NCBI GenBank assembly: GCA_017396695.1
Contig: JAFQLC010000003.1
Coordinates: 1-64,000 of the forward strand
DNA length: 64,000 nucleotides
Direction of reading: 5' to 3'
Origin: a bacterium
GTDB taxonomy: Bacteria > Cyanobacteriota > Vampirovibrionia > Gastranaerophilales > Gastranaerophilaceae
The position numbers and the translations under genes were made by a program. The notes beneath the pieces are model-generated. The model did no database searches and was not told where the DNA came from. It worked only from the letters and a program-made list of their open reading frames with translations. Of this stretch, positions 26,264 through 34,672 are shown piece by piece. Position 1 is the first letter of the stretch; every line of letters begins with the position of its first letter.

Positions 26264-27676
26264 TTAGACCTTCTTTCCATCCATAAATTGTGCTGTAGGG
26301 AATCTGTATGGAGCTTTTTTCTTTGAAGCACCTAGTTTAATTCCTAATAAGCGATATTTAGTTTCATTGTTTTCAGTTATTTTTTTTATTATTAAGATAT
26401 TTAAAAAGTAATATCTTGTTACATTTGCGTATGTAATTTTCTTTAATAATGGCAATTTATTAGACCCGACCTTTTCAACAGTAATTGTTGAGTATGGAGT
26501 GAAATGAATACATTTTTTTAATTTTTTATATGTTAGTGTTGTATTTTTAATGAAGGTCAAGAATTTAGATACAATATTGTCATAATCAGCATGGTTATCC
26601 ATGAAATATTGATAACATTTTTCGCCCTCTATAGCTTTGCCATTTTTCACACTGTAAACTGCATCAATTATTTCCTTGATTTTAGAATATTTAATTTTAA
26701 AATCTTTCTTTTGAATATCCAAAATACCCATTGAATATTCTTTTGTGTTGTATGCAAAATATGCTTCGTCTTCATTTAATTTTTTGCTGCTCATAATCAT
26801 TGCAACAGATGGAAGTTTTAATGCGGAAGCTTCAAGAACACAAGTTCCTACTCCAAAAACAATATCCACATTGTTTATTAAATATTCATCAAGATTTTCA
26901 CGTTGAATTGTTCCGGTGAAAATAAATTCTATTTCATTTTCATATTTTTTGCAGAAATTATGCACTTCATCTTTACTTCTGCCATCCCCAATAACATGAA
27001 GTCTTTTTTTCTTAACTGTGCGATATCTTGCATAATTTTCAATTAAATAATAAAGACTTTCTTTTTTGTCTGGTGCTAATCTTGATAAGAAACAAAGGTT
27101 GATTTCTTCTTTATTTATAATATTTTCATTTGCAAAAACTTCTTTTGGTACGGTATATAAGTGTAAATAGTCTTTATTTTTAAAGTTTGAATTTTTATAC
27201 ATACTTATGCTGTTTCTTGCAGACCAATCATGGTAAACCATTGCTTTGTTTTTCTTTGCAAGTTTCATATAGTTTTTTGCTTCGTTATCAATTAAAACAA
27301 CATCCCAACCACAAGGAATTGTTTCATAATGCCAAAACAGGAGTTTGTTATCTGAACGCATATTTGGAATTTGAATTACGCGAGTGCTGTTTGTGATAAT
27401 TGCGCATTTTTCTTTAATTGGAAAATGCAGATTTTTTTCATCATAATGAAGAATTTTAACTTCAGGCGTTTCAGATAAAAGATTGCTAGGATAACCATTT
27501 GGATAATCCATATAATATATTTTTAAATCAGAATTTTTAACAAGATATTGCGCAAGTTTGCATAAATAATAAGTTCCTCCTCCAACATTAAATGCTGGAA
27601 GCCAAAAGCATATTGTTTCAATGCCTTGTGCTTTTATGTCTTTAACTAACTTTTGAATTTTTTCTTTGTAATCCAT
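26264..27676 (-). CDS. GT4-type glycosyltransferase with hydrophobic C-terminal module
   Basis: 470 residues. GT-B fold motifs: CFWLPAFNVGGGTYYLCKLA near the N-terminus, NLCFLSRLAPDKKES, RLHVIGDGRSKDEV, FTGTIQRENLDEYL and the donor motif VFGVGTCVLEASALKLPSVA. After the catalytic domain there is a tail of about 90 residues (VTRYYFLNILIIKKIT..YRLLGIKLG) of alternating hydrophobic/basic character. It abuts the TagB/F-like gene (no gap) and presumably acts in the same glycan pathway. Donor sugar unknown. Confidence 0.86.
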   Translation of the reverse strand: MDYKEKIQKLVKDIKAQGIETICFWLPAFNVGGGTYYLCKLAQYLVKNSDLKIYYMDYPNGYPSNLLSETPEVKILHYDEKNLHFPIKEKCAIITNSTRVIQIPNMRSDNKLLFWHYETIPCGWDVVLIDNEAKNYMKLAKKNKAMVYHDWSARNSISMYKNSNFKNKDYLHLYTVPKEVFANENIINKEEINLCFLSRLAPDKKESLYYLIENYARYRTVKKKRLHVIGDGRSKDEVHNFCKKYENEIEFIFTGTIQRENLDEYLINNVDIVFGVGTCVLEASALKLPSVAMIMSSKKLNEDEAYFAYNTKEYSMGILDIQKKDFKIKYSKIKEIIDAVYSVKNGKAIEGEKCYQYFMDNHADYDNIVSKFLTFIKNTTLTYKKLKKCIHFTPYSTITVEKVGSNKLPLLKKITYANVTRYYFLNILIIKKITENNETKYRLLGIKLGASKKKAPYRFPTAQFMDGKKV

Positions 27677-27678
27677 CT

Positions 27679-28662
27679 TTATTCCTCAATTAGTTCAATC
27701 ATAAACATATTATTCATCATCAAAAAGCAAATTCTTTTACCAAAATAAGTTGATTCTTTCATTGGTGAAATGATTTTTGCTCTTAATTTTGTTGTAAAAA
27801 CATCAAATGCTTTTTCGATATATTTAACTAAATATCCAAAGTGATACATTTTAACACCTTGGTTTAACCAAAAATCAAGCGTTGTTGAATTTTCAAGATT
27901 TTCTAAAAGTTCTAATCTTGGTTGATTTTTTGCTGTTATAAAAAGCCCTTTAACACCTTGATTTAAATCTTCATCAAACTTGTCTTCTTTTGAATAACCA
28001 AGCATTGCATAGCTTTTAAATTCTTTTTCGATATCTTTTGTAGCTACGCCTATATGATGAAATTCAAAACCGCCAAGTGAAACTTTTAAATTTCTTTGGA
28101 AAATTTTAAGCGCTTTTTCTTCTAGTAGATTTTTAACGTTTGAAAAATAATGCTCTTTATCAACAAATTGTTCAACAACGTTATATTTAACATTTTCTAA
28201 CTCAACTTCATTAACTAAAGTTTGTCTTAATTTTGCATTTATTGAACTATGGAAGCTTACAACAGAAGTATTGTTTTCGATTGTTTTTGTGTAAAGTTCA
28301 TCAAGGCCTAATTTTTCAAAAGCAACTTTATAAACTAAATCAACACTTTCAATTGCTGCCATTGAGCCTTTTTTAACAACCCAGCGACCCCATTCGGCAA
28401 CATTATCTTTGATATTGTAAATGCTAATTAAACCTTCTTTTTCGCCAGTTAAATTGTTCTCAATTACAAAATAGTAATCATCTGGTGTCTGAAAATATTT
28501 ATTTAGCCAATTGATTTGTAAATTTACATCAGGTGAAATTTTATGCACATATTTATTTCTTTCTTCATCTTCAAGACGAACATCAATAATAAATTGTGCA
28601 TCATCCAATGTTATTGGTCTAATTGAATAAGCAAAACCTTTTTGTTTAATGTTGTGTTGCAT
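27679..28662 (-). CDS. fusion of GNAT acetyltransferase and VOC (glyoxalase-fold) domains
   Basis: 327 residues. The N-terminal ~165 residues look like GNAT acyltransferases used in nucleotide-sugar modification (PseH/RimJ-like: YSIRPITLDDAQFIIDVRLEDEERNKYVHKIS..., EWGRWVVKKGSMAAIESVDLVYKVAFEKLGLDELYT). From about 195 to the end is a VOC domain like methylmalonyl-CoA epimerase (FEFHHIGVATKDIEKEF, PRLELLENL, MYHFGYLVKYIE, FMIELIEE). The FkbH-ACP genes next door suggest that this protein uses or edits an acyl-ACP and transfers it to an amino sugar. That coupling is inference. Confidence 0.78.
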   Translation of the reverse strand: MQHNIKQKGFAYSIRPITLDDAQFIIDVRLEDEERNKYVHKISPDVNLQINWLNKYFQTPDDYYFVIENNLTGEKEGLISIYNIKDNVAEWGRWVVKKGSMAAIESVDLVYKVAFEKLGLDELYTKTIENNTSVVSFHSSINAKLRQTLVNEVELENVKYNVVEQFVDKEHYFSNVKNLLEEKALKIFQRNLKVSLGGFEFHHIGVATKDIEKEFKSYAMLGYSKEDKFDEDLNQGVKGLFITAKNQPRLELLENLENSTTLDFWLNQGVKMYHFGYLVKYIEKAFDVFTTKLRAKIISPMKESTYFGKRICFLMMNNMFMIELIEE

Positions 28663-28663
28663 A

Positions 28664-28882
28664 TTATGCCTTTGATCTAACTATTTCTATAATTTTTGAA
28701 ACTGTTGTCATAGAAGCAATTTCATCTTGTTCAAACATGATGTCAAACTCTTCTTCAAGAGCAACAACGATTTCAACATGGGTAATTGATTCCCAAAGTT
28801 TTTCAACTTCTTTTTTTTCGATTAATTCTTGATTTGTTAGCTTTGAAACCGATGAAATAATATCAATGATTTTATTTTCCAT
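28664..28882 (-). CDS. acyl carrier protein
   Basis: 72 residues, acidic four-helix ACP size. Ser32 in LWESITHVEIVVALEEEFDI is the probable phosphopantetheine attachment site (usual motif DSL/DSI, here ESI). It lies between the FkbH-like gene (2 bp) and the GNAT-VOC gene (1 bp), so it is a dedicated carrier for that module rather than the housekeeping fatty-acid ACP. Confidence 0.85.
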   Translation of the reverse strand: MENKIIDIISSVSKLTNQELIEKKEVEKLWESITHVEIVVALEEEFDIMFEQDEIASMTTVSKIIEIVRSKA

Positions 28883-28884
28883 TT

Positions 28885-30471
28885 TTATTCCTCTATTTTT
28901 ATTGTTACTAAATTTTGATTTATTTCTTTATTGAAAAGTGAAATTTTATTTATAAAATCAGCTAAATTTTCTTCTAAGAAATTTTGAGCTGGTTTGTTTC
29001 TTTCTCCAATTTGAAAATCAATTTTTAAATTGGTTTTGTTGAATTTATCAAGAGCTAGTTTAATTGGGAAAAAGACAATATTATCATCTATTCCTCTGCC
29101 AAGCGCACGACAAGAAATAAAACATTCTTCCATTTCAAGATGATTTTCATTATTTTTTAGCACACAAACGCCAATTATTCCGCTATCAGATAACTTGTCT
29201 TCAAGTTTTGTTGAAATAACAATTGAATTTTTATTGTTCATTAAGTTTTCAATTTCAGATTCACTATAGCGTTTATAATTACAAATAAATTGGTTTGTTT
29301 TATTAGCTAATTCTGAAATTCTTGCAATTTGATCTTTTTTATTAATTGAATAAGTTAACTTAATTTCAAGGCTTTTAATGTATTCTTCTTTTGATAATGT
29401 CTGTTTTAAAAGTTGTCTTTGTTCGTTTGCTTGAGTGTCTTTTGCTCTAATTTTATCTTCATCTTTGATGTTTAATTTGAGCATTGTTGGATAATTTTTT
29501 AAAATTTCAAGCGTAATATCGGCATTATCTTTAGCTAAAATATATTTAATTTGCTGATGAATATTCAACATTGAAATAATTTCACCCATATTGTCATCAA
29601 CAAATAAAATGCTATCAATTCCGATGTTTAAAAATTTGGCAATTTCGGTTACTGCGTTTGATTTTTCTTCCCAAGAAATATAATGTTTTGCAATGTGTTT
29701 AAGCTGAAGCGGAAAATCTTTTCTTTCCTCAAACATTTTTAAAACATCATCCTCTTCATTTTTAGAAGCAAGACAAATAAAGAACCCTTGCTTAGATAAT
29801 TCAACGATGTGTTCTTGAAGTTTTTTATGTTCAGGGGTTAATTCAACTCCATTAATTCCATCTTCGCCTAAAACACCTTTGTATAAAGTGTTATCAAGGT
29901 CAAAAACAAGAGCTTTGATATTTGGCAAAAGTATAGAAGGGATATAGTTTAGGCCTAAATCTTTTGAAATTTCAATTAAAGCTTTGGGGCTTAATTTTGT
30001 GCCGGAAAACTTTTCAAGCCTTAAATCAAGATATCTTTCGCCTAAATTTTCTTTAATTTTAGATAAGTTATAGTTGATAATGCTGTTATTTTCTATTTTT
30101 AAATTTGATTCAAAAGGAACGAACAGTATTTTTTTAGAATAAATGCCTGTTAAATATTTGACTCGTTCTTGAATAAATTCGTCAATTTTTTCATTATTAT
30201 ATCTTGTGAAATCAAGCCAAAGAATGACTAAATCTGAATTCAAATCTAAATTTAAAAAAGATAGAGAATCGTCATAATCGCTATAAATAAAATCGGCTTG
30301 AATATTAGCATAATCTAAAAAAGGCACAATTGTATTTTCGACTAATTCGAAAGAATGGTTTCTATATATGCTTATTTTGAACTTTTTATTATTTTCGCTT
30401 TTGGAAGAATAATTTAAAAGTTCATTTCTTGTTAACTTATTTTCAAATATGAAATTTTGCAAGCTAAACAC
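28885..30471 (-). CDS. FkbH-like HAD-superfamily protein (HAD-IIIC)
   Basis: 528 residues. An N-terminal SGNH-like or unknown region precedes the HAD core: KALVFDLDNTLYKGVLGEDG (DxDxT nucleophile motif), CLASKNEEDDV (Ser/Lys of motif II/III) and ILFVDDNMGEI (DD of motif IV). The C-terminal ~190 residues resemble GNAT (FISCRALGRGIDDNI). Known FkbH proteins load a glyceryl group from 1,3-bisphosphoglycerate onto an ACP. With an ACP next door, this one is predicted to charge it with a three-carbon acyl unit for glycan decoration. Confidence 0.85.
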   Translation of the reverse strand: MFSLQNFIFENKLTRNELLNYSSKSENNKKFKISIYRNHSFELVENTIVPFLDYANIQADFIYSDYDDSLSFLNLDLNSDLVILWLDFTRYNNEKIDEFIQERVKYLTGIYSKKILFVPFESNLKIENNSIINYNLSKIKENLGERYLDLRLEKFSGTKLSPKALIEISKDLGLNYIPSILLPNIKALVFDLDNTLYKGVLGEDGINGVELTPEHKKLQEHIVELSKQGFFICLASKNEEDDVLKMFEERKDFPLQLKHIAKHYISWEEKSNAVTEIAKFLNIGIDSILFVDDNMGEIISMLNIHQQIKYILAKDNADITLEILKNYPTMLKLNIKDEDKIRAKDTQANEQRQLLKQTLSKEEYIKSLEIKLTYSINKKDQIARISELANKTNQFICNYKRYSESEIENLMNNKNSIVISTKLEDKLSDSGIIGVCVLKNNENHLEMEECFISCRALGRGIDDNIVFFPIKLALDKFNKTNLKIDFQIGERNKPAQNFLEENLADFINKISLFNKEINQNLVTIKIEE

Positions 30472-30869
30472 TAACCATTAACCTCTTTTAGCCATTCGTC
30501 ATAATTTCTTATATATTCGCTTTCATCATATAAAGTATTAGTTAAAACTAATAACATTGCGTTGTATGAAAAATCATACATTTCTTTCCAAAGCATTTTA
30601 TCAAGATATAGTGCTGTTTTTGGGTCATTTAGTTTAACAATTTCTTGAGTTTTACCATCATCAATTTTAACTTTGCAACTTCCATTAATTGCAATTAAGC
30701 AAAATTCCGAATTTCGATTAGCATGCGCTCCACGAGCAACCCCGGGTTTTGTATCAAAAATATAAAAAGCTCTTTTAATATCAAAAGGACAATTGACATT
30801 ATCTTGCATTGAGATTAAATGCCCTCTATCATCTCCAAAAACTTTCATGTCAATTAGTTTGTAGTTCAT
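30471..30869 (-). CDS. FdtA/QdtA-like sugar 3,4-ketoisomerase (cupin)
   Basis: 132 residues. Cupin fold of the TDP-4-keto-6-deoxyhexose 3,4-ketoisomerases: FGDDRGHLISMQ, FDIKRAFYIFDTKPGVARGAHANRNSEFCLIAINGSC with the conserved RGxHAN...(E/Q), and LYLDKMLWKEMYDFS. Such enzymes set up 3-amino-3,6-dideoxy sugars (Fuc3N/Qui3N). The PLP aminotransferase expected next is absent from the window. It is the first gene of the operon and ends in a 1-nt overlap with fkbH. Confidence 0.85.
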   Translation of the reverse strand: MNYKLIDMKVFGDDRGHLISMQDNVNCPFDIKRAFYIFDTKPGVARGAHANRNSEFCLIAINGSCKVKIDDGKTQEIVKLNDPKTALYLDKMLWKEMYDFSYNAMLLVLTNTLYDESEYIRNYDEWLKEVNG

Positions 30870-30945
30870 TCTTAATCCTTAAATTACAAAGAAAATACGC
30901 AATAAAATACACTATAAGCATTGTAATACAAAAATAAAAAAACAA

Positions 30946-32538
30946 CTATTCTTTATAAAGAACCAAAGTATCTCCTTCTTTAATTACAGTTCTTCCTTTT
31001 GGAATAATTGTTTTGCCATTTCTTGAAATCATAACAATTAATTTACCTTCACCTAAATTAATTTCAGATATTTTTTTATCTTTCCATTTGTGTTTTGAGT
31101 TAATTAAAATTTCATCCAGCACGCCTGCTTTTGAATTATAAACAGGAGAATTAAGGACAATATTATCTCCTTCAAGAATTTCAGTGTTCCCATTTGGAAC
31201 GAGGTTTTTATCCCCCCTTTTGATTGTAATCACAAGGGTATTTTCGGGGAAAGTTATGTCTTTAATCAGCTTATTTTTCCATATATGATTTTTATCTATA
31301 TTCATCTCAATCAAAGAAAAAGCAAGTTCTTCCTGATAATCGTTAAATGTTTTTGTGACGTCAGATTTATCATCAATCATATCTAATTTTCTTGAAACAT
31401 AAGGCAAAAGTGTACCTTGAATTGAAACAGATAAAAGCGCAATCAAGAAAATTATATGAAATAAATCATATTTTTCAGGAAGTGCAACTCCTGCTACAAC
31501 TGCTGCAGCAAAAACAATTGAAGCAGCGCCACGAAGCCCAGCCCAAGAAATTAAAACACATTGATTGACTTTTGCCTTGAATGGCAACAAAAGGGCAAAA
31601 ACGGAAACAGGGCGAGCAACAAATGTGATAAATAAAAATATCAAAGTGCCAACTAAAAAGATTTGCGGAATGTTTCTTGGAAACGCAGTAAGCCCAAGCA
31701 TAAAGAAGATTAAAACTTGCGCCATAAAGGTAATATTATCAAAGAAATTGACAAGCGCTTTTGTATCTTGAATTTTAGCATTACCTAGGATGATACCAAA
31801 AATATAGACACTCAAAAGCCCGTTGCCATCTATAACATCTGCAAAGGCAAACGAAAATAATGCGCCAGCTATAAGAAAAATTGAAAGCCCAGCAGAGGCA
31901 ATTAAATTAGTTCTTTTAAGAAGAAGAACCGCAAGCAAGGCAACAACAACACCAACACCTATTCCAAAAAGAATTTGTTTAATAAAAAGTAGCGGAATAG
32001 TTTCAAGCCCACAACCTACATAAATTGCAATTCCTATGATTGTGAGCACATAAGAAAAAGGGTCGTTACTACCACTTTCAAGCTCAAGCATAGGAGCGGT
32101 TGAATATTTTAAATTTAACTTGTTGAACCTTAAAATTGAAAATACAGAAGCAGCATCAGTTGAACTTATGGTTGCGCCAATCAAAAAGCTTTCAGCGAAA
32201 TTCAAATAAAGAACATAATAACAAAAAGCACAAGTAAGAAGTGCTGTTAAAAGAACACCGACAGTTGAAAGCAAAGTTGCTTCTTTAATTACAGGTTTTG
32301 CTGTTTGCCATTTAGTTGAGAAACCACCATAAAATATGATAAAAATAAGCGCAACTGTGCTAATTTGTTGAAGAGTATCATAATCTTCAAAAGGAATTTT
32401 AAAAATCCCATCTGAACCAAAAAGCATACCAAGACACATAAATAACAAAAGCGCTGGCATACCATGTTTTCTAGATATTGTGTTTGCAACAACGCAAGTG
32501 AAGGCAATTACTGCAAAGATTATAAGCATTTCAGACAT
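30946..32538 (-). CDS. CPA1-type potassium(sodium)/proton antiporter with C-terminal TrkA-C domain
   Basis: 530 residues. About 12 membrane helices in the NhaP2/CvrA pattern (GTLFGSDG-like MLFGSDGIFKIPFED, GATISSTDAASVFSILR, LELESGSNDPFSYVLT with the essential SxNDP, SWAGLRGAASIVFA). About 140 cytoplasmic residues follow with two TrkA-C/RCK-C-like halves (VITIKRGDKNLVPNGNTEILEGD, VMISRNGKTIIPKGRTVIKEGDTLVL) that bind ligands and gate transport. It exchanges K+ or Na+ for H+ at the inner membrane. It is transcribed separately from the glycan operon. Confidence 0.9.
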   Translation of the reverse strand: MSEMLIIFAVIAFTCVVANTISRKHGMPALLLFMCLGMLFGSDGIFKIPFEDYDTLQQISTVALIFIIFYGGFSTKWQTAKPVIKEATLLSTVGVLLTALLTCAFCYYVLYLNFAESFLIGATISSTDAASVFSILRFNKLNLKYSTAPMLELESGSNDPFSYVLTIIGIAIYVGCGLETIPLLFIKQILFGIGVGVVVALLAVLLLKRTNLIASAGLSIFLIAGALFSFAFADVIDGNGLLSVYIFGIILGNAKIQDTKALVNFFDNITFMAQVLIFFMLGLTAFPRNIPQIFLVGTLIFLFITFVARPVSVFALLLPFKAKVNQCVLISWAGLRGAASIVFAAAVVAGVALPEKYDLFHIIFLIALLSVSIQGTLLPYVSRKLDMIDDKSDVTKTFNDYQEELAFSLIEMNIDKNHIWKNKLIKDITFPENTLVITIKRGDKNLVPNGNTEILEGDNIVLNSPVYNSKAGVLDEILINSKHKWKDKKISEINLGEGKLIVMISRNGKTIIPKGRTVIKEGDTLVLYKE

Positions 32539-32585
32539 AATTTTAGTATATAAATTTAAGAAAATTTTGCAAGAATTGGAAACAA

Positions 32586-32611
32586 AAAAGAAGCTCGAAA
32601 GAGCTTCTTTT
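32586..32611 (-). terminator. terminator after the tRNA-Leu cassette
   Basis: An 11-bp perfect stem AAAAGAAGCTC / GAGCTTCTTTT with a GAAA tetraloop. Because A and T tracts flank both sides, it could act in either direction. Confidence 0.75.
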
Positions 32612-32613
32612 AA

Positions 32614-32711
32614 TGGTGGACGTGAAGACTCTGCCGAAGAAAATGCGAACCATTGAGCATTTTCTGAGAGGGCAAATAGCGAAGCGGTTTGCTCACTTCA
32701 CGACTTATACT
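32614..32711 (-). other. tRNA-Leu-associated cassette with truncated tRNA end; candidate structured RNA
   Basis: Read on the minus strand, the cassette ends in CTTCACGTCCACCA (32627-32614), which matches the last 14 nt of tRNA-Leu at 13 of 14 positions. CGTGAAG (32621-32627) pairs with CTTCACG (32696-32702). Inside lie two hairpins: AGAAAATGC/GCATTTTCT (32638-32646 with 32657-32665) and GCAAA/TTTGC (32672-32676 with 32688-32692). No coding frame fits. The arrangement parallels the one after the initiator tRNA. Confidence 0.5.
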
Positions 32712-32741
32712 AAAAAAAGAGTGACAATAGTCACTCCTTTT
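32712..32741 (-). terminator. intrinsic terminator of tRNA-Leu
   Basis: On the minus strand the GAGTGAC/GTCACTC stem (7 bp, loop of 4) is followed by seven T. It lies 11 bp after the CCA end of tRNA-Leu. Confidence 0.85.
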
Positions 32742-32747
32742 TATATA

Positions 32748-32832
32748 TGGTGGGCGTGAAGGGAATCGAACCCCCATGAGTTTCCCCACTAGATCCTAAA
32801 TCTAGCGCGTCTACCAATTTCGCCACACGCCC
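32748..32832 (-). tRNA. tRNA-Leu (anticodon TAG)
   Basis: 85-nt class II tRNA with encoded CCA. Acceptor GGGCGTG/CACGCCC; anticodon stem CTAGA/TCTAG around the loop TTTAGGA, giving TAG. A long variable arm (GTGGGGAAACTCAT region) and T loop GTTCGATTC are present. The stretch 32833-32934 to its right holds AT-rich spacer only. Confidence 0.95.
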
Positions 32833-32934
32833 ATATTTAATTTTCAAAAGATTATACTTAATATTTAAAACAAAAGTACATCTTCCAAATACAAATTTAC
32901 CAAAAAAAGAGTTTAAGTCAAGAATAATATCTGA

Positions 32935-32962
32935 TTGAAGAGTTGATAATTTAATGTATAAT
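32935..32962 (+). promoter_or_regulatory. promoter of the VKOR-DsbA gene
   Basis: TTGAAG (32935-32940), 16 bp, TATAAT (32957-32962). An AAAGGAG ribosome site and the GTG start at 32984 follow. The upstream ATG at 32954 overlaps the -10 box, so it cannot be the start. Confidence 0.6.
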
Positions 32963-32983
32963 AAACAAAAAGGAGTTTGCGCC

Positions 32984-34156
32984 GTGAATAAAAGAAATTT
33001 AGCAATTATAATAATCGCAATTATCGGGCTTATTTGCTCAATAGATTTAGTTTATATTTTTATAAAAACAAACTTCTTAAACGATAATATTCCAAGTTTT
33101 TGCACTGTAAACAACTTTGTTGACTGCGATGGCGTTGCAAAAACAAATTTTTCAGTTGTTTTCGGAATACCACTTGCAATTTGGGGCGTAATTCTATATT
33201 TATTATTTCTATTCTTGGCGCTTGTGGATAAAATTCAAGCAAAATTACCAAACACTATTTTTAAAGTGTTCAAAAACCCTCTTGCCTACATATCAACAAT
33301 TGGTTTTCTAGCATTCGTTTGTTCAATGACTCTTGCGGGCATATCAGTTTGGATAATCCAAAAAGTATGCATACTCTGCGTTGCTACGTATTTTTTAAAT
33401 CTTGCAATTGCAATTATTGCAAAAAATAAAACTAGTTTCACGCAAAACCTAAAAACAACAATCATTGATTTTTGGGCAGGAGTAAAGGAATACACTGTTC
33501 TTTTTATAGCTTGTTTAATTTTTGGCATCGCATGTCTTGCATATCTTACAAAATCAAATGTTCTTGCACCGAATATATATAAATATAATAATTTCACACA
33601 GTTCTCAGAAATGTCGTCAGATGATTACAAAACAAAAGGCAACACTTTAGGAAATAAAGACGGAATAGTCAAGGTTTATATATATAGCGATTTTCACTGT
33701 CCGTATTGTAAGATTACAAACAAAATGTTCCAAAAACTTGCGCACGAAAATAAAAATGTCGAAATTATGCATGTTAATTTTCCGCTTGATAGAGCATGTA
33801 ATAAATATGTGCAAAAAACAGTGCATGGTGGCTCATGCGAACTTGCAAGATACGCAATAGCGGCAAGAGAACAAGGCGATTATTGGGGTATGATATCAGA
33901 GCTTTATGGCACAGAAAAAAGTGCAGATATTGAAAAAATTGCAAAAAAATTAGATTTAAATTACGAACAATTAAAAAAAGACGCAAATTCTGAAAAAGTT
34001 GCAAAAATATTGAATAGTGAAATTGAATTATGCATTGCAAATAATATAAATGTAACGCCAACATATACAATTGATGGCATAAAATTCATTGGCGGTGCGC
34101 CTTACGAGGAAATCAAAACTAAAGTGCGCCAAGCAGAAAACAGATTAAAAAAATAA
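32984..34156 (+). CDS. VKOR - DsbA-like thioredoxin fusion (periplasmic disulfide formation)
   Basis: 390 residues from GTG 32984, chosen because AAAGGAG lies 7-8 nt upstream. The N-terminal half is a vitamin K epoxide reductase domain with four or five membrane helices: loop cysteines in PSFCTVNNFVDCDG, and the quinone-site CxxC in VCILCVATY. The C-terminal half is an extracytoplasmic thioredoxin fold with FHCPYCKI (CPYC active site) and the cis-proline loop NVTPTYTIDG. VKOR reoxidises the DsbA-like domain, using quinone as acceptor. Such fusions are known from cyanobacteria and several other lineages lacking DsbB. Confidence 0.93.
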   Translation: MNKRNLAIIIIAIIGLICSIDLVYIFIKTNFLNDNIPSFCTVNNFVDCDGVAKTNFSVVFGIPLAIWGVILYLLFLFLALVDKIQAKLPNTIFKVFKNPLAYISTIGFLAFVCSMTLAGISVWIIQKVCILCVATYFLNLAIAIIAKNKTSFTQNLKTTIIDFWAGVKEYTVLFIACLIFGIACLAYLTKSNVLAPNIYKYNNFTQFSEMSSDDYKTKGNTLGNKDGIVKVYIYSDFHCPYCKITNKMFQKLAHENKNVEIMHVNFPLDRACNKYVQKTVHGGSCELARYAIAAREQGDYWGMISELYGTEKSADIEKIAKKLDLNYEQLKKDANSEKVAKILNSEIELCIANNINVTPTYTIDGIKFIGGAPYEEIKTKVRQAENRLKK

Positions 34157-34234
34157 ATAAAAATTAACATTTTCCTCTTTAAAAGAGCAGTTAAATAATG
34201 TATAATAAAATTTGTAGACACGAAAGGGATACTT

Positions 34235-34603
34235 ATGCACATTCACGTAAACGGTAAAAATGTTGTTATTACTGATGCAATCAAAGCCTATGTTAAAGAA
34301 AAAATCGGCAAAGTTGCAGCTCATTATGACCAAATTCAAGGTATAGACACCATGCTTTCGGTTATCAAAAACCCATCAGTTGCAGATTCACACATTGCAG
34401 AAGTAAATTGCAAACTTGCAGGCGAAATCATTCGTGTAGAAGAAAAAGCAGAATCAATGTATGCTTCAATTGATTTAGTTGCAGACAAATTAAATAGGCA
34501 AGTAAAGAAATTTAAAGAAAAAAATTCAAAATCTAAAGGAGGTTCAGAATCAATCAGGACTTCGGTTTCAGAACCAATTGAAACTGCTGAAGTTGCTGAA
34601 TAA
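34235..34603 (+). CDS. hpf: ribosome hibernation promoting factor, short form
   Basis: 122 residues. HPF/RaiA/YfiA fold: MHIHVNGKNVVITDAIKAYVKEKIGKVAAHYD, the central VNCKLAGEIIRVEEKAESMYASIDLVADKLNRQVKKFKEK and a disordered Lys/Ser/Glu tail with no long-form dimerisation domain. The protein inactivates or dimerises ribosomes in stationary phase. A TATAAT box (34201-34206) precedes the gene by about 28 bp, and AAAGG serves as ribosome site. Monocistronic. Confidence 0.92.
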   Translation: MHIHVNGKNVVITDAIKAYVKEKIGKVAAHYDQIQGIDTMLSVIKNPSVADSHIAEVNCKLAGEIIRVEEKAESMYASIDLVADKLNRQVKKFKEKNSKSKGGSESIRTSVSEPIETAEVAE

Positions 34604-34672
34604 TACATTAAGCAATGTAAATTTTTAAAAAATTAGCAAAATATTTTATTTTTGTGTTTTACTTAAAGTGTT

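Noticed and set aside
32954-32983. ATG at 32954 as start of the VKOR-DsbA gene
   Set aside because: It overlaps the -10 box, and a GTG with a strong AAAGGAG lies downstream.
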